The notes under the pieces were generated by a model. That model saw nothing but the letters and a program-made list of their open reading frames with translations. It had not been told where the DNA came from and made no database searches. 64,000 nucleotides of DNA from CAIYRG01 sp964494505 (GTDB lineage: Bacteria > Pseudomonadota > Alphaproteobacteria > Micropepsales > Micropepsaceae): contig CAZBRO010000002.1 of NCBI GenBank assembly GCA_964494505.1, forward strand, positions 1 to 64,000. Reading direction: 5' to 3'. Position numbers and translations under genes: made by a program. Below are positions 52,830-61,637 of this stretch, in pieces (positions within the stretch are counted from its first letter, which is position 1; each line of letters starts with the position of its first letter).

Positions 52830-52948
52830 CTTCCCCGACGCACGCCCCTCGGCAAGTATCAACTGTCAAACTATTCCGGTCAGCTTACCTTAAGCGTCGC
52901 TATATTGTTCCGTCGACGTAATATCCGGCCCTACGCGGGTTCTCAAAA

Positions 52949-52977
52949 CTGTAGTCTGCTGGCAATCTGATAATCAA
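52949..52977 (-). promoter_or_regulatory. Conserved promoter-like element before copy 1
   Basis: Minus sense TTGATT, 17 bases, CTACAG. The same spacing and flanking bases (ATCAGATTGCCGGCAGA-type) occur before all three arylsulfotransferase-like genes, about 115 bases upstream of each start. Confidence 0.45.
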
Positions 52978-53037
52978 GCCACGATTGCATGTATTGGTAA
53001 ACCGGAACGCCGGCTGCAGGCGGTTTCTTGCGGTCCT

Positions 53038-54507
53038 TCAATGAACGAGATCGGGCGGAACGTAGTAAACGCCACCTTGCACGAAGTAGCGGACCTTTTT
53101 CGGGTCTGTCGCGAATTGCGGCGTCGTATGAACGTCATGAACATTATCGAACTCGGTCAGTATGGCTCCGTCCGATAATCTGAGTTCGTAGGCCTTGCCG
53201 CGATTGTAGAAAGCCACGAGCGCCCGTGTACCGTCCGCGGAAAGATCGATATTGCCGCCATAGAGATTGTAAATTCCCATCTCTTTGGGCGTCAGAGGGC
53301 TGGGGAATATCTGCTGCTCCGCTCCGCCGGCGGGATCGAACATCAGAACGCGCGACGAGGCGCCGCCGCCGACATTGTCGAACAGGATGATGTTTCCGCC
53401 CGGGGCGATCTGCGCACTGTGTTGGTACAGGAACGTTCCCTTGTAGAAATGTTTGATCTCGTGATCGGTGCGTCCCACGATCGCGAGCGCGCTGATGTTA
53501 CGGAACGAGACCAGAAGATCGTCGGGTTGGACGTCCTTGAGTTTGGCGGCCATCTCCGCGCCGATCAGGTTCACGGAATTGGTATGCAGAGGATCGCAGC
53601 CATCCAGAACCTTGAGATTGATATCGTACGACGCAGCCAAATGCGCGACGTAGGGCGAAGACCGAAGCGCGTCGAGCAGCGGGATTTCTTCCTTTACAGA
53701 GCCGTCGAACCCCAGAACGCGGATCAGGTCGGCGAATTTTCCGGAAGGGCAGGTCAGACGCATACTCGTGCCGTCGGCAAGACGTTCCTTGACCGGCGGG
53801 TCTTCCAGTTTGTGACTGATGCTGAGGATCTCGTCCCGATCGGTAACCGCGGGCCAGTGGTCGCTATAGTCGCGGCGATACCAAAGGACGTGGCCGTCCT
53901 TATCGAGGCGGGCAATGCCGCCGCCATAGGGAACGGAGCCCGGATTGTCCAGCACCGCTATCAGATCGCCATTGCGCAGATATGTTAATCCGAACACGCC
54001 GGTGTCCCTGGCGACGTTGTACATGACCTCCTGGTAGGGCAGGTCGAGCGTCCGATTCTTCGTGAGCTCGTCGGGACGGAACGGGTAGGCGTGCACGAGG
54101 CTGCCATCCCGGCGCAGGATGATGGCTGCGCAACCCATGCCGGGACAATAATCCAGATACTGGCCGGGGCCGCCGCCGAGGAGAAAGTTGGATTTGTCGT
54201 CGACCGGCACTTTCACCGTGACTCGACTTTGCGCCAGTTGGTTTGGCGAAATATCGGACGCCTGGCGGGCGAAAACGCTCCGGCCTGCAACCTTGTCCAT
54301 GATCGTGTGATAGGCGCTGCCGGCGGAGTGCACCATGTTGACGGCGGATTCGTCATAAATTCCGGCCCACAATCCGCCCAGGAATGCCGTCATCGCAAAT
54401 GCCGCGACCAGCAGGATGAACGGTGCGGCAGAGCTGAGTTTTCCTGAAAATTGACGGAAGGTGCCTGCGGGGTGAACGCGATCCTGCTTCACATTCTTTA
54501 CGGTCAT
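53038..54507 (-). CDS. Arylsulfotransferase-family membrane-anchored protein, copy 2
   Basis: 489 residues, collinear with copy 1: anchor FILLVAAFAMTAFLGGLWAG, then FLLGGGPGQYLDYCPGMGC, LDKDGHVLWYRRDYSDHWP, DPLHTNSVNLIGAEMAAKL, FLYQHSAQIAPGGNIILFDN and DVHTTPQF. Much of the sequence is identical to copy 1, more so than to copy 3, so the 1/2 duplication is the younger. The start and the upstream region are also conserved. Confidence 0.85.
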   Translation of the reverse strand: MTVKNVKQDRVHPAGTFRQFSGKLSSAAPFILLVAAFAMTAFLGGLWAGIYDESAVNMVHSAGSAYHTIMDKVAGRSVFARQASDISPNQLAQSRVTVKVPVDDKSNFLLGGGPGQYLDYCPGMGCAAIILRRDGSLVHAYPFRPDELTKNRTLDLPYQEVMYNVARDTGVFGLTYLRNGDLIAVLDNPGSVPYGGGIARLDKDGHVLWYRRDYSDHWPAVTDRDEILSISHKLEDPPVKERLADGTSMRLTCPSGKFADLIRVLGFDGSVKEEIPLLDALRSSPYVAHLAASYDINLKVLDGCDPLHTNSVNLIGAEMAAKLKDVQPDDLLVSFRNISALAIVGRTDHEIKHFYKGTFLYQHSAQIAPGGNIILFDNVGGGASSRVLMFDPAGGAEQQIFPSPLTPKEMGIYNLYGGNIDLSADGTRALVAFYNRGKAYELRLSDGAILTEFDNVHDVHTTPQFATDPKKVRYFVQGGVYYVPPDLVH

Positions 54508-54628
54508 TTCCCCGACGCACGCCCCTCAGCGCGAACAACATTCAAGCAAGCAATTTCGGCCGGTTTAGCCTACGGGTTGCCATATTGTTCCGGCGGCGTA
54601 ATATTCCACCCTATACCAGCTTTCAAAA

Positions 54629-54657
54629 GAGTAGTCTGCCGGCAATCTGATAATCAA
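54629..54657 (-). promoter_or_regulatory. Conserved promoter-like element before copy 2
   Basis: Minus sense TTGATT, 17 bases (ATCAGATTGCCGGCAGA), CTACTC. Nearly identical to the element before copy 1, including about 40 bases of flanking sequence (GTTCCG and GTAATAT blocks nearer the gene). Confidence 0.45.
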
Positions 54658-54739
54658 GTCACGAATGCACGTAGTGGTAAACCGCAGACAGGGCGGCCAC
54701 AGCCTGCGATGGGCTAATCGATTGACGAGCAGCCAGCGG

Positions 54740-56218
54740 TCAACGCGCTGCGGTCAGCAAATTGGGCCGGACGTAATATATCCCGCTTTGCACGAAGTAC
54801 CGCACCTGCCTGGGTTGGTTGGCAAATTGCGGCATCGTGTGAAGGTCATGAACATTCTCGAATTGGGTCAGAACCGCTCCGTCTGACAGCCTGATCTCAT
54901 ACCCTCGGGAGCGATTGTAGAAAGCAACCAGCGCGCGTGTTCCATCGGGCGAAATGTCGATGTTTCCGCCAAAGAGATTGAAGAGCTGCATATCCTTTGG
55001 CGTATCGGCATTTGGAAAGATGACGCGCTCCGCACCCGTTGAGGGGTCGTGCAGCAGGATACGGGACGAGGTTCGCCCGCCCACATTGTCGAACAGCAGG
55101 ATATTCCCCCCAGGGGCCGTCTCTGCGCTGTGCTGGAATAAGAAGCTGCCCCTGAAGAAATGTTTGAGCTTGCGGTCCAGGCGGCCGACAATGGCTACTG
55201 CGCTGAGATTCCGGAACGAAACCAGCAAATCGCCCGATTGCACATCCTTGAATTTGGCCGCCATTTCCGGGCTGACGGGATTCACGGAATTGGTGTGCAG
55301 AAGATTGCAGGGGTCGGTCTCCTGTTCGACAGGGTTGAAGGACGTCAGGATCTGGGACCGATAGGGTGAGGCACGGAGCGCCTCCAGCAGCGGAATCTCC
55401 TCCTTCACCGAACCATCGGTTCCCAACACGCGGATGATGTCGCTCAGTTTGCCCGCCGGGCAGGTAACGCGCATCCTCAGCCGGTCGCCGAAGGGTTCGC
55501 CTTGATCCTTAACTTCGATCTTGTGACTGATCGTGAGGATTTCGTTGTTTTCGGTCAGCGCAGGCCAGTGATCGCTGTAATCGCGGCGATACCAAAGAAC
55601 ATGCCCGTCCTTGTCGAGACGTCCGACACCGCCGCCATATGGCACGGAACCTTGCAGATCGAAGACCGCAATGAGATCGCCGTTCGGCAGGGGCGTGAGC
55701 CCGATTATTCCGGTGTCTCTCGCGTCATCGTACATGAACTCCTCATACGGAAGCTCGAGCGTACGCTTGTTTCGCAACTCGTTGGGACGAAACGGATAGG
55801 CATGAACGAGGCTGCCGTCGCGCCGAAGGATGACGGCGGCGCAGCCGGTCCCGGGACAATAATCGAGATATTGTCCGGGGCCTCCGCCAAAGAGAAAATT
55901 GGAATCGTCCTCGACGGGGATTTTCCGGCTGATCCGATGCTGGGCCAGTTGATTGGGCGGAAAGTCCGCCCACCGGCGGGCCAAAGGCATGTCGCCCGAA
56001 AACTTGTCCGAGAGTGTGTGATAGGCCATGGTGGCCGAGCGAAGCGCGCTCGAGGGATACTCATCGTGGACGCCGGTCCACAGTCCCGTCAGATATGCCG
56101 ACGACGCGACGGCCCCGAGCAGCAGCAGAAACGGACAGGCCGCAACCAGACTTCGCGAAAGCCGGCGGAAATTGCCAGTCCAATGGACCCGGCGATCCCT
56201 AAGGTTATTCGCCGTCAT
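54740..56218 (-). CDS. Arylsulfotransferase-family membrane-anchored protein, copy 3
   Basis: 492 residues from ATG 56218, the start aligned with copies 1 and 2; an upstream in-frame start at 56344 would add 42 residues. Anchor PFLLLLGAVASSAYLTGLW, then the propeller signatures FLFGGGPGQYLDYC, LLHTNSVNPVSPEM, LLVSFRNLSAVAIVGR, FLFQHSAETAPGGNILLFDN and DLHTMPQF. It is the most divergent of the three and lies at the upstream end of the array. Confidence 0.85.
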   Translation of the reverse strand: MTANNLRDRRVHWTGNFRRLSRSLVAACPFLLLLGAVASSAYLTGLWTGVHDEYPSSALRSATMAYHTLSDKFSGDMPLARRWADFPPNQLAQHRISRKIPVEDDSNFLFGGGPGQYLDYCPGTGCAAVILRRDGSLVHAYPFRPNELRNKRTLELPYEEFMYDDARDTGIIGLTPLPNGDLIAVFDLQGSVPYGGGVGRLDKDGHVLWYRRDYSDHWPALTENNEILTISHKIEVKDQGEPFGDRLRMRVTCPAGKLSDIIRVLGTDGSVKEEIPLLEALRASPYRSQILTSFNPVEQETDPCNLLHTNSVNPVSPEMAAKFKDVQSGDLLVSFRNLSAVAIVGRLDRKLKHFFRGSFLFQHSAETAPGGNILLFDNVGGRTSSRILLHDPSTGAERVIFPNADTPKDMQLFNLFGGNIDISPDGTRALVAFYNRSRGYEIRLSDGAVLTQFENVHDLHTMPQFANQPRQVRYFVQSGIYYVRPNLLTAAR

Positions 56219-56315
56219 ATTTGCCCCAACACGTGCCGCACGCGCGGCCATCAATCGTTTCGGCTTTCGACCGTTACGGATGATGCAATACCGACCCCGA
56301 TATTTGCTCTCTAAA

Positions 56316-56344
56316 TAGTAATCATCCGGCAAGCTTTTAATCAA
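56316..56344 (-). promoter_or_regulatory. Conserved promoter-like element before copy 3
   Basis: Minus sense TTGATT, 17 bases, TTACTA, in the same relative position as the elements before copies 1 and 2 but with a more diverged spacer. Confidence 0.4.
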
Positions 56345-56401
56345 GCTGGATTAACGCGAGGTGGTAAACGGGAACGCGCGTGGCGGCTGGCGCCGGCCCT
56401 T

Positions 56402-58171
56402 TTAAGCGTGCAGCAGCGGACCTGGATTCTTCAGGTATTGCTTGGTGATAGCATTGGCCGACCAGAAGGCGAGGGCGGCAATCGTACCCGTCGGATTATA
56501 ACCGGGATTCTGCGGGAACGCCGCCCCGCCCATGACGAACAGATTACTCACGTCCCAATTCTGCAAATAGCGGTTCAGGGCGCTTGTGCGCGGATTCGTA
56601 CCCATGATGACGCCGCCCGTGTGATGCGACGACTGGCCGTTGATGTTGTCGAAATTGCCGGTGCGCGGATTGGGCGCACCCAGCACCTTGGCGTTTGCCG
56701 CGCGCGCGATCTCAACCGCCCGGTCCGTCAAGTATTGCGACATCTTCCGGTCGTTGGGCGAGTAATTGTAGGTCATGCGCACCAGAGGGCGGCCGATGGC
56801 ATCTTTGTAATTGGGATCGAGGTCGAGATAGTTCGTGCGCCACGCATAGCTCGCGCCATGCGCGCTGATGGGGAACGTGTGATTATACCAGCGCTGAGTC
56901 TCTTCCTTCCATTTCGAGCCCCAGCGCGGCGTGCCGGGCGGCACCGCACGCACTTGGATCGGCCGCCCGCCGCTGATCGAAGGATAGAGATAGCCGCCGC
57001 CGAAGAAACCCAGACCGCTATGGTCGAAATTGTCGCCCTGAAAATCGTCGATCGCGGCGGGGTTCACGCCGGTGCCGATGAAAGGATTGATCTCGTCCTC
57101 GACAAACAATTGCACCGAAGACATCACCTGCAGGCAGAAGTTCTTGCCCACGACACCGCGCCCTGTGCGCGGGTCGTAAGGCTGCCCTATGCCGGACGAC
57201 AGCATCAGCGAGACATTGTTGAACGGGTAGGCGCAAAGCACCACCAGATCGGCCGGCTGCTCCAACTCCTCGCCGGTCTCGCGGTTCACATAAACGACGC
57301 CGCGCACTTTCTTGGCGCGCTTGTCGTAGACGAGGCTTTTCACATAGGCGTGCGTGCGCAGCTCAAAGCGCGAATCCGCCATCAGCACCGGCATGATGCA
57401 GATATTGGGGCTTGCCTTGGAATTGGATTCGCAGCCGAAATATTCGCAATGGCCGCAATATTGGCAGGCGCCGAGCGTCTGGCCCTCATTGTTCACATAG
57501 GCCGCGCTGTTGTTCGAGGAAGGTGTGGGGAAGGGGTGCCACCCGAGCTTTTTTGAAGCTTCCGTGAAGATGAGGCCCGCCTGCGACATGATAAGGGGCT
57601 TGTTGGGATAATCGGCCTGACGCGGACCTTCGAACGGATTTCCACCGTCCTGAATGGCTCCGCGCAGATTGCCGGCCTTGCCGGACGTGCCGCACAATTT
57701 CTCGAACCGCTCGTAATAGGGTTCGAGTTCGTCATAGGTGACGCCCCAATCCTGCACCGTCAGATCGGCGGGAATCGCGCTCCTGCCGTAGCGCTGTTCC
57801 AGATGCGAGCGCAGCACGAATTCGCTCGGAAGATTGCGCCAGGTGACGCCGTTCCAATGGGTGCCGGCGCCGCCGAGCCCATCGCCCAGCGGAAAGGCGC
57901 CCCATCGCCGCATCGGCAGCGCATCCTCGTCGGGCGTGTGGCGCATGGTGATGGTTTCGGTGCCGTTATCCAGCATCAGCTGGAATCGTAAGCGGTATTT
58001 CAGCTCGTCGCGGATTTGGGGAAGCGCAAAATCCTCATGCGGCGAACGGTAGGCGCCGCGCTCGAGGCCGACCACATTGAGTCCGGCCTTCGTCAGCTCG
58101 CGCGCCATGATGCTGCCGGTCCAGCCCATGCCGACCATCACCGCGTCTACAGCTTTCAATTTTCTCGCCAT
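56402..58171 (-). CDS. GMC-family FAD-dependent dehydrogenase (gluconate/alcohol dehydrogenase large subunit type)
   Basis: 589 residues. FAD site VGMGWTGSIMARELTKAGLNVVGLE, GGAGTHWNGVTWR, a Cys cluster CQYCGHCEYFGCESN (about 240) as in membrane-bound gluconate 2-dehydrogenase, and the C-terminal SSHHTGGVIMG...NLFVMGGAAFPQNPGYNPTG carrying the catalytic His/Asn region. It oxidises a sugar or alcohol on the periplasmic side and passes electrons to a cytochrome; no cytochrome gene is nearby. Nine bases separate it from subunit 3 upstream. Confidence 0.93.
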   Translation of the reverse strand: MARKLKAVDAVMVGMGWTGSIMARELTKAGLNVVGLERGAYRSPHEDFALPQIRDELKYRLRFQLMLDNGTETITMRHTPDEDALPMRRWGAFPLGDGLGGAGTHWNGVTWRNLPSEFVLRSHLEQRYGRSAIPADLTVQDWGVTYDELEPYYERFEKLCGTSGKAGNLRGAIQDGGNPFEGPRQADYPNKPLIMSQAGLIFTEASKKLGWHPFPTPSSNNSAAYVNNEGQTLGACQYCGHCEYFGCESNSKASPNICIMPVLMADSRFELRTHAYVKSLVYDKRAKKVRGVVYVNRETGEELEQPADLVVLCAYPFNNVSLMLSSGIGQPYDPRTGRGVVGKNFCLQVMSSVQLFVEDEINPFIGTGVNPAAIDDFQGDNFDHSGLGFFGGGYLYPSISGGRPIQVRAVPPGTPRWGSKWKEETQRWYNHTFPISAHGASYAWRTNYLDLDPNYKDAIGRPLVRMTYNYSPNDRKMSQYLTDRAVEIARAANAKVLGAPNPRTGNFDNINGQSSHHTGGVIMGTNPRTSALNRYLQNWDVSNLFVMGGAAFPQNPGYNPTGTIAALAFWSANAITKQYLKNPGPLLHA

Positions 58172-58180
58172 GGCGGTCTC

Positions 58181-58897
58181 TCAGGAAAAATCGGCGATGG
58201 ATTGGGGCTCGATCGTGACATTCTTGCCGCGCAGCGCTTCAGCGCGTGAGCCCCAGGTCGCGGGCAGGCCGGGATAGCCGACCATGCGCCAGGACACCTT
58301 GCCGCGATTTCCCCCATAGACGGGATCGGCGAAGAATCCCTCCATGGCCGATTGCAGCAGAGCTTCGAAGAACACCTGCGCATCGATGGTGTCGAATTTG
58401 GCCTGGCCGGTTTCCATGGCGGTCAGCGCCGTGGCGCGGTCGGCCGGCGTCAGGCGGTCGAAGGTCTTGCCATGGGTCTTCACCGCCCAGGCGTTCGCCG
58501 CCTTGATGCCGGCGGCGAAATATTCGCGCGGGGTGAGGGGAAGCTGATAGCCGTGCTCGGGTCTGGCCGGCAGGTAGGGGCCGTTGCGGTACATGCGCGC
58601 ACCATTGCCCCATGCGCCTGCGAGCTGCCGGTCGATATAGGTGACGCAGCCGCAATCGGTGCCCGATGGCGACAATTTGTCGGCGGGAATTATTGTGTCG
58701 TAGACGGCCGACAAGAACGCCGCTTCGTCGGCCGAAAGCGTCAGCAATGGCTCGGCTGCCGGGTCAGCCGCCTGTACCTGCGCGGTCTGGGCTTCGGCTG
58801 CGCGCGGCAATCCGCCTGCAAGCGCGGTGGCGGCGAGGGTCCCGGCGGCGCCGGCACCCTTCAAAAAGCTTCGGCGCGGGACGTCCTTGTCCGCCAT
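58181..58897 (-). CDS. Gluconate 2-dehydrogenase subunit 3-like protein with Tat signal
   Basis: 238 residues. Tat motif PRRSFLKGAG (Arg8-Arg9) followed by a hydrophobic stretch; the mature part has LSADEAAFLSAVYDTIIPAD and the helical DRQLAGAWGNGARMYRNGPY segment of the subunit 3 family. The Tat-exported small subunit carries the flavoprotein across the membrane as a complex. Co-transcribed with the GMC gene. Confidence 0.92.
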   Translation of the reverse strand: MADKDVPRRSFLKGAGAAGTLAATALAGGLPRAAEAQTAQVQAADPAAEPLLTLSADEAAFLSAVYDTIIPADKLSPSGTDCGCVTYIDRQLAGAWGNGARMYRNGPYLPARPEHGYQLPLTPREYFAAGIKAANAWAVKTHGKTFDRLTPADRATALTAMETGQAKFDTIDAQVFFEALLQSAMEGFFADPVYGGNRGKVSWRMVGYPGLPATWGSRAEALRGKNVTIEPQSIADFS

Positions 58898-58966
58898 GTT
58901 TCCCTCTCCCTCAAGCGCGCACGTGGCCGTGCATTTCGGCCAATATAGCAGATGCTGCGGGTCTCT

Positions 58967-59134
58967 CTACGGTGCGGGGGCCGGCACGGGCGGGGCCGCG
59001 CCAATATTGGGGTTTACATAAACGACGCCCGGCTGAGACGAGGAGCTGGGGCCACCTTGTGCCACGTAATAGATGTAACCGACCACCGCGGCGATGCCGA
59101 GCAGCGCAACAATTCTCGGCCACGCTCTACTCAT
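58967..59134 (-). CDS. Small membrane-anchored hypothetical protein
   Basis: About 55 residues from ATG 59134: a single helix (ALLGIAAVVGYIYYVAQGG) and a Ser/Pro-rich tail. TTG 59170 would add 12 residues and overlap the DUF6165 stop (TTGA), suggesting coupling. No known family. Confidence 0.55.
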   Translation of the reverse strand: MSRAWPRIVALLGIAAVVGYIYYVAQGGPSSSSQPGVVYVNPNIGAAPPVPAPAP

Positions 59135-59166
59135 GGTGCGGACCGGAGCATTCGCGAACAGCCGCG

Positions 59167-59553
59167 TCAATAGTGCGAATATTGCTTTTCTTCGGTGATG
59201 GCGGACTTCAAAAGGGCGTTGATCTCCCGCTTCAGCCGGCCGCGTTCGTCATTGGTGCGATAGACCGCACGTGCGAGTGCGATGAATTCCGCGTCGAAGC
59301 TCTTAGCGGCCTCCTTTGCCCTGATGTCGTCCTCGATCCGCCATAGCGTCTCGTTGACCTCTTTCAGCGCGGCTTTCAGTCCGGCCACCTTGGGGTCAAG
59401 CGCTTCGGCGTTGCCGGAAATGGGCGCGAGCTCGGCTAGCTCATGCCGCACATTCTTGAGCGCGGATTCCGACGTCAGCCGCTCGGACTTGATTTCGAGG
59501 ATCGTCACCTTGTCGATCAACTCGCCCCAGGACACCGGAACCGCCGGATTCAT
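59167..59553 (-). CDS. DUF6165 family protein
   Basis: 128 residues from ATG 59553: VSWGELIDKVTILEIKSERL, then helical VNETLWRIEDDIRAKEAA and FIALARAVYRTNDERGRLKREIN, ending EEKQY. This small helical family usually sits beside glycosyltransferase genes. It overlaps the upstream TPR-glycosyltransferase stop by 4 bases. Confidence 0.85.
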   Translation of the reverse strand: MNPAVPVSWGELIDKVTILEIKSERLTSESALKNVRHELAELAPISGNAEALDPKVAGLKAALKEVNETLWRIEDDIRAKEAAKSFDAEFIALARAVYRTNDERGRLKREINALLKSAITEEKQYSHY

Positions 59554-61445
59554 GGTGTGCCTCTTTGGCCAAGCAGTCGGAGCGCCTCGGCGATGTCCGC
59601 GAACACACTGTCCCAATCCTCGCGCCTCGCCTGCCGGAACACACGCATGGTCGGATACCAGGGGCTGTCGCTGCGGCCGAGCATCCAGCGCCAATCCGGC
59701 ATCTGCTTGAGCGCCACCCAGACGGGGACGCCGAGCGCGCCCGCAAGATGGGCGGTTGCCGTATCGGAGGTGATGACGAGGTCGAGGCTCCGCATGATCG
59801 CTGCCGTGTCGACGAACGCATCCGGCCCTTCGTCGAACACACCCAGTGTCTCGACCGTCATGCCGCCGGGGAGGCGCGCGAGCTGTTCCAGCCCATGGGT
59901 CTTCTGCAGCGAGATCAGCCGCACGCCCGGCACTCCTGCCAGCGGGGCGAATTTCGCCAGCGGAATGGAGCGGCCCTTGTCGATCAGTCCCTTGGGATTG
60001 CCTTGCCAGCCGATGCCGATCTTGAAGCCGCTTTCGCCTAAGCGCGCGCGCCAGCTCTCGATGCGGCCGGCATCGGCGAAAATATAGGGAACCTGGCCCG
60101 GCAAATCTTCGAGCCCGATGCCGAAGCGTTGCGGCAGACTCATCAGCGCGCACTGGAAATCGAAACGGCGGTCGGGTTGGGAGAGGGCGATCACCTCCAT
60201 CTCGCCCGCAAGGGTCCGGAACAGGTGCACAAGACCGGGGTGACAGAGAAAAGTCAGTCTTGCCCCCCTCTCCGTCAGCCGCGGCAGGAACCGCGCGAAT
60301 TGAATGGCGTCGCCCAGGCCTTGCTCGGAATAGACGATCACGCTTTTGCCGGCCAAATTCTCGCCGCGCCATTCTGCCGCCCGCAGGAGAGGACGGTCGA
60401 ATCCGCAATCGGTCACTTTCCAGCGCCATTCGAAATCGCGCCAGCCTTCGGCGAACCGGCCGTGCAGCAGCAGCGCGGAACCGCGATGATAATAGGCGTC
60501 CGCATAATCGGGCTTGACCGCGATCGTCTTGTCGTAGGCGGCGAAAGCTTCTGCTGTGCGTCCGAGATGCTGGAGCGCGTTGGCGCGCATCAAAAGCGCC
60601 GGCGCATAGTCGGTCTGCACCGCGATGGACTTCTCGGTTTCGGCCAGCGCGTCGTCGAGCCGCCCCAATTCCATCAGCATGTTGCCGGCGTTCAGATGCG
60701 CGTCGGGCGCATCGGCTTTGAGCGTGGTCACTCTGCGAAAAGCCGCGAGTGCTTCCTCATGCCGGCCGAGTTTCATCAGTGCGGTGCCCCGCGCATTGAT
60801 GAGATCGGGATTGTTGGCATCGCCGGCGAGGGCGCGGTGAAGCACCGCTAGGGCCTCCTCGTGCTTGCCGTCCTCCAGCAGCAGCCGCGCCTGATTGGCA
60901 AGCGCCGGCACATAGGCCGGTGCGATCCTGAGCAGCGCCTCCACGTTCGGACGCGCCTCTTTGTGGCGCTTAAGCGCGATCAGCGACGTTGCGCGGTTGT
61001 GAAGCGCGAACACGGACCGCGGATCCAGGCGCAGCACGCGGTCGAAATCCTGGATCGCCTCGTCGTGCTTTCCGGTTTCGGCGTAGGCGAGTCCGCGATA
61101 GAGCAGCGCATGGGAGTTCTGCGGCTGGATCGCCAGCGCCCGGCTCAACACGCTGATGGCCTCGGCCTGCTGCTTCTTCTCGATCAGGACATTGCCATAG
61201 AGGGTGAGGGCCTCGGCGGAACGGGGCTCCAGCTTCACCGCCCGGGCCAGGTGCTTTTCCGCCTGTCCGAATTCACCGAACTGGCTTTCGAGCGTCCCCA
61301 GCATGAAGAGGGCGTAGAAATGCTTCGGTTCCCGCGCCACGACGCCGCGGCAAAGCTCCGCCGCGCCCTTCAAATCCCCGGCCCGGGCGAGGAGCTGAGC
61401 CCTCTCAATGGCCGCAGCGGCCGGCGTTCCAAGCGAATTCTGCAT
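59550..61445 (-). CDS. TPR protein with glycosyltransferase (GT9/GT41-like) domain
   Basis: 631 residues. Ten or so TPR units cover about 1-335 (ALLYRGLAYAETGKHDEAIQDF, AYYHRGSALLLHGRFAEGWRDF). The C-terminal half, from about 365, carries VYSEQGLGDAIQFARFLPRL, KIGIGWQGNPKG, LISLQKTHGLEQL, and DLVITSDTATAHLAGALGVPVWVAL, the nucleotide-sugar-binding pattern of heptosyltransferase-like folds. It probably glycosylates a protein or surface polymer. ATG 61445 starts it, divergent from the Gfo/epimerase gene. Confidence 0.9.
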   Translation of the reverse strand: MQNSLGTPAAAAIERAQLLARAGDLKGAAELCRGVVAREPKHFYALFMLGTLESQFGEFGQAEKHLARAVKLEPRSAEALTLYGNVLIEKKQQAEAISVLSRALAIQPQNSHALLYRGLAYAETGKHDEAIQDFDRVLRLDPRSVFALHNRATSLIALKRHKEARPNVEALLRIAPAYVPALANQARLLLEDGKHEEALAVLHRALAGDANNPDLINARGTALMKLGRHEEALAAFRRVTTLKADAPDAHLNAGNMLMELGRLDDALAETEKSIAVQTDYAPALLMRANALQHLGRTAEAFAAYDKTIAVKPDYADAYYHRGSALLLHGRFAEGWRDFEWRWKVTDCGFDRPLLRAAEWRGENLAGKSVIVYSEQGLGDAIQFARFLPRLTERGARLTFLCHPGLVHLFRTLAGEMEVIALSQPDRRFDFQCALMSLPQRFGIGLEDLPGQVPYIFADAGRIESWRARLGESGFKIGIGWQGNPKGLIDKGRSIPLAKFAPLAGVPGVRLISLQKTHGLEQLARLPGGMTVETLGVFDEGPDAFVDTAAIMRSLDLVITSDTATAHLAGALGVPVWVALKQMPDWRWMLGRSDSPWYPTMRVFRQARREDWDSVFADIAEALRLLGQRGTP

Positions 61446-61637
61446 GTCGCGCTGTATGTTAGAGGAGGGGAGGGTGCGGCACCAGCAGCAGAAATTCGTT
61501 CCGCCTTCTTAAGGGCTTTGTGCTAGCAACCCTTGTCAGGCGCCTGGGGTCAGGGGTTGGTTGGCGGACCGGAATAGTTCATTAACCATATGCGCTGGTA
61601 ATTTGCGAGCCGTGAGTCGCGTCGGTTGGGAAGTTTG

